From the IMG/VR virus record IMGVR_UViG_3300042914_005431, positions 1 to 31,714 of that record: a stretch of 31,714 nt of DNA; one strand, written 5' to 3'. The translations under genes and the position numbers were made by a program. Below, one piece after another: positions 13,932 through 21,020 of this stretch. Each line of letters starts with the position of its first letter. Position 1 is the first letter of the stretch. The DNA comes from a virus. Under the pieces are notes generated by a model, which saw only the letters and a list, made by a program, of their open reading frames with translations, ran no database searches and had not been told where the DNA came from.

Positions 13932-14189
13932 ATGTTGAATTTATTAATCAGCTTCCTAAAAGCCATAACGCTTTATTTAGAACTAAAAAATAAATCTTTT
14001 TATTATGATATTCTCGAAAAATCACGAAAAAAATGTTTTGAACTTGCCGAAGAAATCGAACAATTACGCTCTGAAGGTTCTCAGCATTCTACTGATCGCG
14101 CTGATATCCTCCTGTTGCAACTTAAATCAGAAAAAAAATATGCCGAACATCTCACAGCCCAATATTCTAAAATTGACGAAAGGAACTAA
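13932..14189 (+). CDS. Inner-membrane spanin (Rz-like)
   Basis: 85 aa. N-terminal hydrophobic stretch MLNLLISFLKAITLYLEL is a weak membrane anchor, followed by a charged, helical, coiled-coil-like region (DILEKSRKKCFELAEEIEQL). The downstream out-of-frame gene at 14005 encodes a lipoprotein within it, the embedded Rz/Rz1 arrangement of diderm phages. Together they would bridge inner and outer membrane and fuse them at lysis. Call depends mainly on this pairing. Confidence 0.62.
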   Translation: MLNLLISFLKAITLYLELKNKSFYYDILEKSRKKCFELAEEIEQLRSEGSQHSTDRADILLLQLKSEKKYAEHLTAQYSKIDERN

Positions 14190-14289
14190 AGTAGAAACAG
14201 CAGATGGAAATTATGTTGCGCAATTTGATGAAGTGTGGCATAGTGATAAGCGATTTAGAGACTTAGAAAGAATATTTCTTTACAAATGA
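14005..14289 (+). CDS. Outer-membrane lipoprotein spanin (Rz1-like), overlapping frame
   Basis: 94 aa, in the +1 frame relative to 13932-14189 and overlapping it by 185 bases. Signal LKVLSILLIALISSC ends in lipobox I34-S-S-C37; mature part is short (CCNLNQKK...), then TADGNYVAQFDEVWHSDKRFRDLE. Long N-terminal n-region (24 residues) suggests a TTG start at 14038 or 14044 is also possible. The out-of-frame overlap plus lipobox is the classical Rz1 signature. Its last 4 bases overlap thyX (ATGA). Confidence 0.68.
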   Translation: MIFSKNHEKNVLNLPKKSNNYALKVLSILLIALISSCCNLNQKKNMPNISQPNILKLTKGTKVETADGNYVAQFDEVWHSDKRFRDLERIFLYK

Positions 14290-14990
14290 AAGTAGATTAT
14301 GTCGATCATATGGGCAGCGATTTGACAGTGGTCAATGCTGCAAGAGTTAGCTTTTCCAAACATTCTCACTGGGAGGTTATTGGTTACAATAAAGAACAAG
14401 TAGACAATAGGGAATATGTCGAACGTCCAATTCTAAAACTGGGAGAAAAAGATAAAAAATTAATTAAATTTCTTGCCAGAGAAAAGCATTGGACTCCATT
14501 TGGTCACTGCTTTCTTCAATTAAGAATTAAAGCTCCAATTTTTGTTGCTCGACAGTTAGCAAAGCATCAGATTGGTCTTACTTGGAATGAAATTTCTCGT
14601 CGTTACGTTGATAGCGAACCAGAGTTTTTCTTTCCAGAAAATTGGAGGAAAAAAAATCCAGATAAAAAACAAGGCAGTTACGAAAATGAATTTGTTGATT
14701 TAAAATTTACAGAGGAGTTCAACGTAAAAAGCCTTATTGAAATTTGCAAAAATACATACAATGCAATGCTTGAAATGGGGGTGTGCGCAGAACAAGCAAG
14801 AATGATTTTGCCACAAAACATGTACACAGAATGGTATTGGAGTGGATCTCTATATGCTTTTGCCCGCATTTGCAGTCTTAGGTTGAAGCCTGATACACAA
14901 AAAGAAACTAGAGACATTGCAAAACAGATAGCAGAAATAGCAGAAAAAGAATTTCCAGTTTCTTGGAGCGCTCTTATGTGTAAAGATTAA
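14286..14990 (+). CDS. thyX: Flavin-dependent thymidylate synthase ThyX
   Basis: 234 aa, the usual ThyX size. FAD/dUMP motif K93-H-Q-I-G-L-T-W-N-E-I-S-R-R-Y107 is the RHQ-x-G type variant of RHRxxSxNExSxRY, common in phages; HWTPFGHCFLQLRIKAPIFVARQ and EQARMILPQNMYTEWYWSGSLYAFARI match the rest of the fold. Makes dTMP from dUMP with methylene-THF, FAD and NADPH. Works with the dCMP deaminase at 9035. ATGA overlap with the spanin gene. Confidence 0.93.
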   Translation: MKVDYVDHMGSDLTVVNAARVSFSKHSHWEVIGYNKEQVDNREYVERPILKLGEKDKKLIKFLAREKHWTPFGHCFLQLRIKAPIFVARQLAKHQIGLTWNEISRRYVDSEPEFFFPENWRKKNPDKKQGSYENEFVDLKFTEEFNVKSLIEICKNTYNAMLEMGVCAEQARMILPQNMYTEWYWSGSLYAFARICSLRLKPDTQKETRDIAKQIAEIAEKEFPVSWSALMCKD

Positions 14991-14993
14991 TGT

Positions 14994-15191
14994 ATGAAAG
15001 CATTATTATGGTTATCTGCACACGCAGATCAGATTATCGCAGCCTTAACTTCTATTGTTACTGGGGCTTCTGCTATTGCTGCTCTTACGCCAACACCTAA
15101 AGATGACACTTTTGTTGGGAAATTATATAAAATTATTGATTTTTTAGCTTTAAATATAGGCAAAGCCAAAGATAAGGGAGATAAAAAATAA
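14994..15191 (+). CDS. Holin candidate, 65 aa
   Basis: One membrane helix (ADQIIAALTSIVTGASAIAALTP) followed by TPKDDTFVGKLYKIIDFLALNIGKAKDKGDKK, the layout of small phage holin-like proteins with a charged C-terminus. Follows ThyX by 3 bases and ends the operon before the terminator at 15225, close to the spanins. Alternative: accessory lysis protein; a second holin candidate lies at 15763. Confidence 0.55.
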   Translation: MKALLWLSAHADQIIAALTSIVTGASAIAALTPTPKDDTFVGKLYKIIDFLALNIGKAKDKGDKK

Positions 15192-15224
15192 ATTAATTTA
15201 TTTTTACTGAAGCGGTAGTAAATT

Positions 15225-15257
15225 AAATCCTGATTCGAAAGAATCAGGGTTTTTTTT
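15225..15257 (+). terminator. Intrinsic terminator
   Basis: CCTGATTC (15229-15236), GAAA loop, GAATCAGG (15241-15248), extended outward by A-T pairs and followed by a run of eight T (15250-15257). GNRA loop plus U-tract makes this the clearest terminator of the window; it closes the 11151-15191 operon. Confidence 0.92.
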
Positions 15258-15275
15258 GTGTAATTATATATAATT

Positions 15276-15758
15276 ATGAGCCTTATAGAACAGCTTTATG
15301 ATGAAAAATCAGTCGAGCTGATTAGAGCCATCTATTCTGAAGATTTATCTTCTAGACAGCTCTTGTTTAAAGCTTTCGGACAAAAAATTATAGAAAAACA
15401 AGAAACTTTTTTAATTGCAAAACCTCTAGACTTGTTAAGTTTGATGTGCATGACGGCTTCCTTTGCTGACTCTCCAGACGAATGCCAAGAAGTTGCAATT
15501 ATTTTTTTTAAAAGATTAAATGATTCAAGTCCATTGCCATACATTTCTGATGACCAAGGTATTCTTTTGGCCGAAAAAACATTAGTATCTTTATCTTTGT
15601 ATGCAAAAGCGATGGAAAAAAGATGGAAATATAAAGGAGCACCATCTCCAAATTTTTACAGAGAAGCTTCTAAATTAATTTTTAAAAAAAACAATCAAAA
15701 ATCTATAGCCGATCATCATGAAAAGTGGGAGTGTTTTTTTTCTGAAATATTTATATAA
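15276..15758 (+). CDS. Hypothetical protein, 160 aa
   Basis: Not recognised. All-helical soluble protein (MSLIEQLYDEKSVELIRAIY...) with no motif I can name. First gene after the terminator; a TATATAATT stretch (15265-15273) immediately before the ATG may be its promoter -10, which again would leave almost no leader. Confidence 0.62.
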   Translation: MSLIEQLYDEKSVELIRAIYSEDLSSRQLLFKAFGQKIIEKQETFLIAKPLDLLSLMCMTASFADSPDECQEVAIIFFKRLNDSSPLPYISDDQGILLAEKTLVSLSLYAKAMEKRWKYKGAPSPNFYREASKLIFKKNNQKSIADHHEKWECFFSEIFI

Positions 15759-15762
15759 TTAA

Positions 15763-16182
15763 ATGGAAAGTAATCCCAACGGCGCTCATAAATTATTAGA
15801 ATCCTTTAGAGATGGAGGATGGCTCGTACTTTGCATTGGTAGCGCAGCCATGCTTGCAAGACTTAGTTTGGGTGGTGAAAAAATGACCACAGGTGAATGC
15901 TTAAAAAGAATTTTTGCAGCTACAATTTGCGGGTTGATCACATGGATGATTTTAGAAAACATAAATATACCTTACGTTTATAAGGTAATTTTATATTCGC
16001 TTTCTGGTTTAAATGCACCAGAAGTACTGAAAGGCGTTACTAAAATAATGAAGGGTTTTGGCGAAGACCCCGTTGAATTCGTAAAAGAATTAAGAAGAGG
16101 GAGATTATATGACACCGAAAAAGAAACAAGGGAAAACAAAATTAGAAAAATCCAAAAGCGCAGAAGAAGAAAACCTCAATAA
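15763..16182 (+). CDS. Holin candidate, three-helix type, 139 aa
   Basis: Three hydrophobic segments: GGWLVLCIGSAAMLARLSLG, IFAATICGLITWMIL, and VYKVILYSLSGLNAPEVLKG, followed by a highly basic tail (RKIQKRRRRKPQ). The layout and the GLNAPEVL segment recall LydA/superfamily III phage holins. Would release the endolysin encoded at 5485. Overlaps the next gene by 74 bases, which lies in another frame across the basic tail. Confidence 0.58.
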   Translation: MESNPNGAHKLLESFRDGGWLVLCIGSAAMLARLSLGGEKMTTGECLKRIFAATICGLITWMILENINIPYVYKVILYSLSGLNAPEVLKGVTKIMKGFGEDPVEFVKELRRGRLYDTEKETRENKIRKIQKRRRRKPQ

Positions 16183-16876
16183 TAAAATTTTTGTTATTAT
16201 TTTGGGGTTTATTATTCTTGGATTAGCTCTTTTTGGCAAAATCGTAAACGATAATGTAATTAATTCTTATCAAAGAATTAAAGCTAATTTTAGTTTATCA
16301 AATGATAACTTATCATACGTATACAACACTTATGCAGTTACTACGGTCGATGGAATAGTAAAAGTCAATCACGGATTAAAAACTCCAGAAGAATTAGTTT
16401 TTGAGCTGCATGAAAAATCCACAATTTCAAACGAAAAAATTAAAGAATATTTTGAAAAAACCGATTGTCACAAACAAAAAACTTTGGACTCTTTAAAGGA
16501 AAATATTGAAAAATCCAATATTTATTGGTTTGAGTTGATTGAAAAATTTAAAAATAAAGAAAATGCCAATAAATTTTGCAGTGAAACTTTAAAAAGCGGA
16601 GAATTATATGAAATTACAGATCCGATTTTAAAAGACCTTTCGGTGATTACGAATTGTCACCTTGAAAGAGTTGGCGATCAAATAATGGAATCAAGAAATC
16701 TTTTGGAAAATTTCAAAAAGGTTTGCATTACAAGTTGTGCAATTGGTTTACTTTTAGTCAGTATAGTTATATATGATTTTATAAAAGATGAAATTCAAAA
16801 AAGGAGTCTCAACAGTTTTGGTGGAAAAGCAGTGGATAAGCCAAAAAGAATTGTTCGTCGTAAAAAAAGTCCTTAA
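16109..16876 (+). CDS. Two-TM membrane protein with extracytoplasmic domain, 255 aa
   Basis: Basic N-terminus, TM1 about residues 27-43 (IFVIILGFIILGLALFG), a roughly 160-residue mostly helical domain with three Cys, TM2 about 205-223 (VCITSCAIGLLLVSIVIYDF), and a basic cytoplasmic tail (RIVRRKKSP). This is a sensor-like topology without any signalling domain; not recognised. Start supported by one of the few clear Shine-Dalgarno sequences here (GGGAG, 16098-16102). Lies next to the holin candidate, so a lysis-timing role (antiholin-like) is possible but unproven. Confidence 0.62.
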   Translation: MTPKKKQGKTKLEKSKSAEEENLNNKIFVIILGFIILGLALFGKIVNDNVINSYQRIKANFSLSNDNLSYVYNTYAVTTVDGIVKVNHGLKTPEELVFELHEKSTISNEKIKEYFEKTDCHKQKTLDSLKENIEKSNIYWFELIEKFKNKENANKFCSETLKSGELYEITDPILKDLSVITNCHLERVGDQIMESRNLLENFKKVCITSCAIGLLLVSIVIYDFIKDEIQKRSLNSFGGKAVDKPKRIVRRKKSP

Positions 16877-17225
16877 AACTTGGAACAAATACAAAAAAGA
16901 AAGAGACTTTTATCTTTTTACGGGTCATTTGCTCGATTTCGTGCCAAAACTTTTTAAATTTGAAGATGAAACAAAGACGATTTGGACTGAGTATTGTGGA
17001 ATTTCATTAAATTTAAAATATCCACCCAAAGAAAGATATAGGTTTAAACCAGAGATCAGAAAGATTGCTTGGCAACTTGAAGCTTTAGGGTTGTACCACA
17101 ATGACATTCGTTGGAAAAATATTGTAGAATCTGACTCAGGTTCTCTTTTTTTGATTGATTTTGAATGCGTCTCAGAGGATAATAGAGAGAGAGATCCAGA
17201 ATACATTTTAAGAAATAAAATATGA
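16788..17225 (+). CDS. Minimal protein-kinase-like protein, 145 aa
   Basis: GLYHNDIRWKNIVESDSGSL followed by FLIDFE contains the catalytic-loop pattern H104-x-D106-x4-N111 and the metal-binding D124-F-E (in place of DFG), as in kinase-like families (RIO, Kdo/lipopolysaccharide kinases). Only 145 residues, so the N-lobe is very short; LVEKQWISQKELFVVKKV may supply a strand and Lys. No glycine-rich loop is seen. May phosphorylate a small molecule, glycan or protein, or be an inactive relic. Overlaps the previous gene by 89 bases; a GTG at 16821 is an alternative start. Confidence 0.6.
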   Translation: MKFKKGVSTVLVEKQWISQKELFVVKKVLKTWNKYKKERDFYLFTGHLLDFVPKLFKFEDETKTIWTEYCGISLNLKYPPKERYRFKPEIRKIAWQLEALGLYHNDIRWKNIVESDSGSLFLIDFECVSEDNRERDPEYILRNKI

Positions 17226-17635
17226 AAAATATTCCTACTATTTACGAACTACGAAAACAAGGATACAAGGTCAGAGTAACCCACGTTAGAAATTTTTACA
17301 GATTTGACCCCCAGACGGGAAAAAAATCTCAATTTTTTGCAGCTTTTCAATCTACTAAATATTATAAAAAACATGGCTTACCTAAACCAACAGACGAAGA
17401 AAAAAAGAGTGAATTTTTCTTAAATTGCAAAGGCGGAGAAACAATTATTGAAATTGCTTCCTCGGCTGGCAAAGAACTAGGCAAGGGAATTGCAGTATGC
17501 TCAGAAGAAGACGCATACGTGAAGAAAGTTGGAATTCGCAAAGCTACGGCTTTAGCTCTTAGAGATGCCGAACTAAAAAAAGACCCTTATTCTCAAATTA
17601 GGCAGTTTTTTTCTAGAAAATGCCAGCCAAGATAA
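17222..17635 (+). CDS. Conserved phage hypothetical protein, 137 aa
   Basis: IYELRKQGYKVRVTHVRNF at the start and GGETIIEIASSAGKELGKG then IAVCSEEDAYVKKVG resemble a family of small proteins with unknown role that occurs in many large phages. Basic C-terminus. ATGA overlap with the kinase-like gene. Ends an operon. Confidence 0.62.
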   Translation: MKNIPTIYELRKQGYKVRVTHVRNFYRFDPQTGKKSQFFAAFQSTKYYKKHGLPKPTDEEKKSEFFLNCKGGETIIEIASSAGKELGKGIAVCSEEDAYVKKVGIRKATALALRDAELKKDPYSQIRQFFSRKCQPR

Positions 17636-17684
17636 TTTGTTTATTTTTTTTCTATTTGGGTGATTTTTTTTGCAGGATAGATGA

Positions 17685-17739
17685 CCATGCAGCATATATT
17701 TGCTGCATGGATATCTCCGTTGCTCTTGAAGAGAGATAT
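17685..17739 (+). other. Two tandem hairpins in the intergenic gap
   Basis: The 17636-17795 gap holds a perfect 10-bp hairpin CCATGCAGCA (17685-17694)/TGCTGCATGG (17701-17710), loop TATATT, directly followed by ATATCTC (17711-17717)/GAGATAT (17733-17739). No U-tract follows, so a standard intrinsic terminator is not obvious; T-rich runs lie on the 5' side. Could be a transcript 3'-end stabiliser or processing site for the upstream operon. Confidence 0.5.
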
Positions 17740-17761
17740 AACCTTGGCGTTTGGAAATTAG

Positions 17762-17789
17762 TTGACAATTTGGACTAATATGCTAATGT
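17762..17789 (+). promoter_or_regulatory. Sigma70-like promoter, predicted leaderless (UvdE gene)
   Basis: TTGACA (17762-17767), 16-base spacer, TAATGT (17784-17789), then CTACTC and ATG at 17796 = predicted +1. The -10 is weak (3 of 6), but the -35 is perfect and the geometry equals that of the other copies. Confidence 0.65.
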
Positions 17790-17795
17790 CTACTC

Positions 17796-18671
17796 ATGAA
17801 TTCAAACCGTCTCGGCGTTTGTTGCCTAACTTTAGGCGATTACAAAAGTCAATTTAAAACTTTACAACTCAATCGTACAAAAGACCTTTCCGACATTCGC
17901 GGAAAGGTCTTTTCAGTTTGGCAACATAACTTGCAAGAACTAAATAATGTTCTCGCTTACCTTCTCTCTAAAAATATTCTTCATTACAGAATATCCTCTA
18001 ATATGTTCCCGCTTGCTGATCACGTTGACTTTGCAAAGTACTGGGAAGAGTTCTGCTCTAAAGATTATTTGTGGGTAGTTTCTCGCATTGCCGTTCAAGG
18101 TTATCTCCAAGCTGGCGGACGTTTGTCTACGCATCCCGACCAGTTTTGCATCATTTCATCCAACCGTGACGAAGTTAATGACAATGGTATTCGGAATCTA
18201 GAATACCATGCAAAAATGTTTGATATGCTTGATATACCGCAGTCTTATTTTTGCCCCATCAATATCCATGTTTCCAATGGCTCTTCACCAGAAACGGCTA
18301 TTCAGTCAACACTTAAGAATTTGACTCGCCTTTCTTCTAGTGTAATGTCCCGCCTTGTCTTTGAGACAGAAGACAAATCTTTCTGGACTTATCAAAATCT
18401 CAACAAGTTTTTTCCTAATGTGCCAATCACTTTAGATTACCATCACAGACTCATTAATAACCAAGGAGAATCAGAACAGCAAGCTCACGACGCTTGCGTT
18501 TCTACATGGGGCGGCGTTAAACCCTTATTTCATTATAGCGAAGGCAAAAATTCTAAGCTTGACCGAGCCCATTCCGATTATGTATGCTCCTTACCTCTTT
18601 GTTCAACGCTTGTTGACATAGAAATAGAAGCAAAGCAAAAAGATTTAGCAGTACTACAATTAACCAAATAA
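17796..18671 (+). CDS. uvsE: UV damage endonuclease (UvdE/UvsE family)
   Basis: 291 aa TIM-barrel repair enzyme. Family segments: RLGVCCLTL at the N-terminus, HYRISSNMFPLADH, GGRLSTHPDQF, RNLEYHAKMFDMLDI, INIHVSNG, RLVFETEDKSFW and ITLDYHHRLIN. His, Glu and Asp residues in these strands hold the metal cluster. It nicks 5' of UV photoproducts and some other lesions, starting light-independent repair; a useful function for phages of sunlit waters. Start set by the promoter at 17762. Codons 28-40 contain a 13-bp inverted repeat (see separate entry). Confidence 0.9.
   Translation: MNSNRLGVCCLTLGDYKSQFKTLQLNRTKDLSDIRGKVFSVWQHNLQELNNVLAYLLSKNILHYRISSNMFPLADHVDFAKYWEEFCSKDYLWVVSRIAVQGYLQAGGRLSTHPDQFCIISSNRDEVNDNGIRNLEYHAKMFDMLDIPQSYFCPINIHVSNGSSPETAIQSTLKNLTRLSSSVMSRLVFETEDKSFWTYQNLNKFFPNVPITLDYHHRLINNQGESEQQAHDACVSTWGGVKPLFHYSEGKNSKLDRAHSDYVCSLPLCSTLVDIEIEAKQKDLAVLQLTK
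17879..17913 (+). other. Intragenic 13-bp inverted repeat in the UvdE gene
   Basis: AAAAGACCTTTCC (17879-17891) and GGAAAGGTCTTTT (17901-17913) form a perfect 13-bp stem with a 9-base loop, ending in TTTT. Located 83-117 bases after the predicted transcript start. Possible attenuator or RNA stability element. Confidence 0.7.
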
Positions 18672-18672
18672 C

Positions 18673-19029
18673 ATGAAAAAACTAACGCTTATTATTGTTT
18701 CAACCATTTCTTGCGCAAGCTTAATTCTTGGAACTTATATTGGCTCCTTGATTGGCATTGACGTTGAAAACAAAAAATTCAAACAGTATTTGCTTGACGA
18801 AGGGTACGCGGAATACAATAAAAAAACTGCCGAGTGGCAGTTACTAGAAGCCAGCGAAATTCAAGGAAATTTAATTCCGCAAAAAGAAAAACAAAACTTT
18901 GTCAATATTGATGATCAAATTCGCTTCTTGGAAGACGAGTTAATTTTATTACGAAAGCAAAAAGCTTCAGTGAAAAACAAAAGCTCTAACCAAAAATTGG
19001 ACCCAAAAGTATTAGTAAGCTTAAAATAA
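18673..19029 (+). CDS. Membrane-anchored or secreted coiled-coil protein, 118 aa
   Basis: N-terminal signal or anchor (MKKLTLIIVSTISCASLILG) followed by a hydrophilic helical domain with a probable coiled coil near residues 75-97 (NIDDQIRFLEDELILLRKQK). Not recognised. One base after the UvdE stop. A spanin-like or envelope role is conceivable, but a spanin pair is already present at 13932. Confidence 0.6.
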   Translation: MKKLTLIIVSTISCASLILGTYIGSLIGIDVENKKFKQYLLDEGYAEYNKKTAEWQLLEASEIQGNLIPQKEKQNFVNIDDQIRFLEDELILLRKQKASVKNKSSNQKLDPKVLVSLK

Positions 19030-19034
19030 ATAAT

Positions 19035-19307
19035 ATGAACGATACTTTAATTGAAGTGGATTCAGATAAATTTAATTGCTTTTTAGTTGAAGTGATACCG
19101 CATCATCACAAAGATGCGGATAATTTTGTGGCCTATTTAAGGGCTAGACAATTGCACAAATTAGATTCTTTTCAAAAAGCTTACGTTAATGAAGTTTTAG
19201 AAAACTATTATGGTCTGCATTATATGGCACAAAATAAAAAAAATTATATTTTAAGTGTAACTAATAAAAAGCTATGTGCTTTTTTTAAACTTAAGTATGG
19301 TTTATGA
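19035..19307 (+). CDS. Hypothetical protein, 90 aa
   Basis: Not recognised. Contains PHHHKDADNF and ends CAFFKLKYGL; a protein at 25267 ends LFFKLKYDL, hinting at a shared C-terminal motif. No membrane segment. Overlaps the next gene by ATGA. Confidence 0.55.
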   Translation: MNDTLIEVDSDKFNCFLVEVIPHHHKDADNFVAYLRARQLHKLDSFQKAYVNEVLENYYGLHYMAQNKKNYILSVTNKKLCAFFKLKYGL

Positions 19308-19606
19308 CGAATAGCCAATTTTTTAAAATGAACTCTTTCCATTACATGGAAGAGTATCATTGTTGGCTCTTTGAAAGAAAGCTAGATCCCGAAGAGCTGG
19401 AAAACGACAAATTAGAAAAATTAATTTATGAATTTGACAAGCAATTGGGTCTAAAATGGATAGCTAATAAAAATGATATTGGAGGCTTGTCAACATACGA
19501 TATTTTTAAAATAGAAAGCAAAACAAAATTTTTTTTGGCAACTTTAAAGTATGAACTTTTTGATTTTGTAGAATTCATCAATGAAGATGATGTTTCTATA
19601 TGCTAG
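19304..19606 (+). CDS. Hypothetical protein, 100 aa
   Basis: Not recognised. Acidic helical protein (DPEELENDKLEKLIYEFDKQ) with LKYELFDFVEF near the end. Coupled on both sides by short overlaps (4 and 7 bases). Confidence 0.55.
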   Translation: MTNSQFFKMNSFHYMEEYHCWLFERKLDPEELENDKLEKLIYEFDKQLGLKWIANKNDIGGLSTYDIFKIESKTKFFLATLKYELFDFVEFINEDDVSIC

Positions 19607-20103
19607 ACGAACAACTTTCATCTCAAGAAAAGTATGAAAGAATGTCCGTTTTTTATTTTCTAAAAAACGGGAAGCCGTTAATTAGAAAAGGTTTGGCTAA
19701 AAGAATTTTATTTTTAGCATTAAATAAAAAATGCACAACAATAAGATCTCAAACAGTAAGCGTTGAAAATTTTAATCGATATAGTTTATTGAAAGTTAGA
19801 CTGAATGACTTTGAATTTAAAAGGCTTGAATCTTATTGTTTGAAGTATTTAACAACGTACTTGCTTAAAAGGGAAAATTCTGCCACGGGAAATTTAATAG
19901 GTCTCTATTACAAAAGAGAGTGTGTTAGATGGGATTTGCTTGACCACGATTTAATATCATTGTATCCTGACAATATCGTTATTAGAAACAACATCCCCTA
20001 CATACTTAATTACAATGTCTATATTCATCCCGATTATCGCATCAACGCTTCTCCCAATTTCCCTGAAGGAGGAGAAGAGAACTCCCCCAGTAACAGAACT
20101 TAG
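19600..20103 (+). CDS. Hypothetical protein, 167 aa
   Basis: Not recognised. Basic, with RKGLAKRILFLALNKKCTT near the N-terminus and YPDNIVIRNNIPYILNYNVYIHPDYR near the C-terminus. Its last 89 bases overlap the next gene, whose signal peptide is encoded in another frame of this region. Confidence 0.55.
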   Translation: MLDEQLSSQEKYERMSVFYFLKNGKPLIRKGLAKRILFLALNKKCTTIRSQTVSVENFNRYSLLKVRLNDFEFKRLESYCLKYLTTYLLKRENSATGNLIGLYYKRECVRWDLLDHDLISLYPDNIVIRNNIPYILNYNVYIHPDYRINASPNFPEGGEENSPSNRT

Positions 20104-20437
20104 AATTGATCAAGAAATTTATTGCACAGATAAAATTGGAGTTGCCAATCCATATGCAATTATTAATTTGAGAGTGGGGCAAAATATAAAAATTTATTTA
20201 CCCACAGGAGAATATTTTTCGGGACATGTGACTTTTGAAGAGTTTCAAGAGAAACAAGAGGTCGTAAAAATTGTCGGCCAATTAAATTCACATAAAAATG
20301 CAGGATTTGGCTTCCTTTTGTCTAAAAAGGACGGGGCCTTTAAAGGATCAATTGTTTTCATGGACGAAAAGAAAATTTATGATCTTGAATATAATTTAAT
20401 TTTAAAAGGCTTTGTTTTTCAACTTCGAAAAGATTAG
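20015..20437 (+). CDS. Probable secreted or membrane-anchored beta-rich protein, 140 aa
   Basis: Hydrophobic N-terminus MSIFIPIIASTLLPISL looks like a signal peptide or anchor. The rest is beta-rich: INLRVGQNIKIYLPTGEYFSG, and VVKIVGQLNSHKNAGFGFLL then GSIVFMDEKKIYDLEY, a pattern seen in small beta domains preceding secreted peptidases. Not firmly recognised. Begins inside the preceding gene (89-base overlap); no ribosome-binding site. Confidence 0.55.
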   Translation: MSIFIPIIASTLLPISLKEEKRTPPVTELRIDQEIYCTDKIGVANPYAIINLRVGQNIKIYLPTGEYFSGHVTFEEFQEKQEVVKIVGQLNSHKNAGFGFLLSKKDGAFKGSIVFMDEKKIYDLEYNLILKGFVFQLRKD

Positions 20438-20438
20438 C

Positions 20439-20466
20439 TTGACTCAGTTCAATTACTTGCTAATAT
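20439..20466 (+). promoter_or_regulatory. Sigma70-like promoter, predicted leaderless (sigma-factor operon)
   Basis: TTGACT (20439-20444), 16-base spacer, TAATAT (20461-20466), seven bases, ATG at 20474. Predicted +1 at 20473-20474. Confidence 0.72.
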
Positions 20467-20473
20467 ACACCTC

Positions 20474-21016
20474 ATGAAACAAGAGACTGCAAGTTCACTA
20501 GAGGAAGCTCACGAGCTTTATTTCGACAGGGTCGTTGCATTTGTTTACAAATTCTGCAAAAATAAAAACATTGCAGAAGATTGTGCTCAAGAAGCATTTA
20601 AAGTTCTATCTAGAAAAAAAGTGATGGAACTCGAAAATGTATTAAGCTGGCTTTTTTTATGCAGCAAGCATAGATATTTTAAATTTAAAAAGAAACAAGA
20701 TCGGTATACTTTTCTTGAAGATTATTCTTCATACGAGGAAGAATTAAAAACAAATGAAAGCCCAGAATCAATTTTGACGGAATCGGAGTCCTTTGATTTG
20801 AAGTCGAAAATGATTACAAATCTTCTTGAAAAGCTTTCGGAAAAACAAAGGAAAGCCATCCAATTAAGATATTATAAAAATCTTTCTTATGAAGAGATTG
20901 CTAAAAAAATGAATACCAATGTAAACAATGTAGGATTTAGCATTTGCACTGGAATTAAAAATTTAAGAAAACATTTTTTTAAGCATAAAACAAATCAAGA
21001 AATTTTAGCAAATTAA
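20474..21016 (+). CDS. ECF-type RNA polymerase sigma factor
   Basis: 180 aa, the size of group IV sigma factors. Sigma-2: HELYFDRVVAFVYKFCKNKN followed by IAEDCAQEAFKVL and VLSWLFLCSKHRYFK, residues about 12-75. Sigma-4: LSEKQRKAIQLRYYKNLSYE then EIAKKMNTNVNNVG (helix-turn-helix), about 118-165. An acidic linker separates them. It should bind core polymerase (the host's) and redirect it to -35/-10 elements recognised by its own domains. Heads an operon with the MoxR and VWA genes. Target promoters are unknown. Confidence 0.85.
   Translation: MKQETASSLEEAHELYFDRVVAFVYKFCKNKNIAEDCAQEAFKVLSRKKVMELENVLSWLFLCSKHRYFKFKKKQDRYTFLEDYSSYEEELKTNESPESILTESESFDLKSKMITNLLEKLSEKQRKAIQLRYYKNLSYEEIAKKMNTNVNNVGFSICTGIKNLRKHFFKHKTNQEILAN
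20552..20578 (+). other. Intragenic 8-bp inverted repeat in the sigma-factor gene
   Basis: TTCTGCAA (20552-20559) and TTGCAGAA (20571-20578), perfect 8-bp stem with an A-rich 11-base loop, 78-104 bases after the predicted transcript start; same distance as the longer stems in two other leaderless genes. Confidence 0.5.
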
Positions 21017-21020
21017 TTTT

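Noticed and set aside
17685-17739. Intrinsic terminator after the 17222 gene
   Set aside because: The hairpins are strong but not followed by a U-tract, so it is listed only as a structured element.
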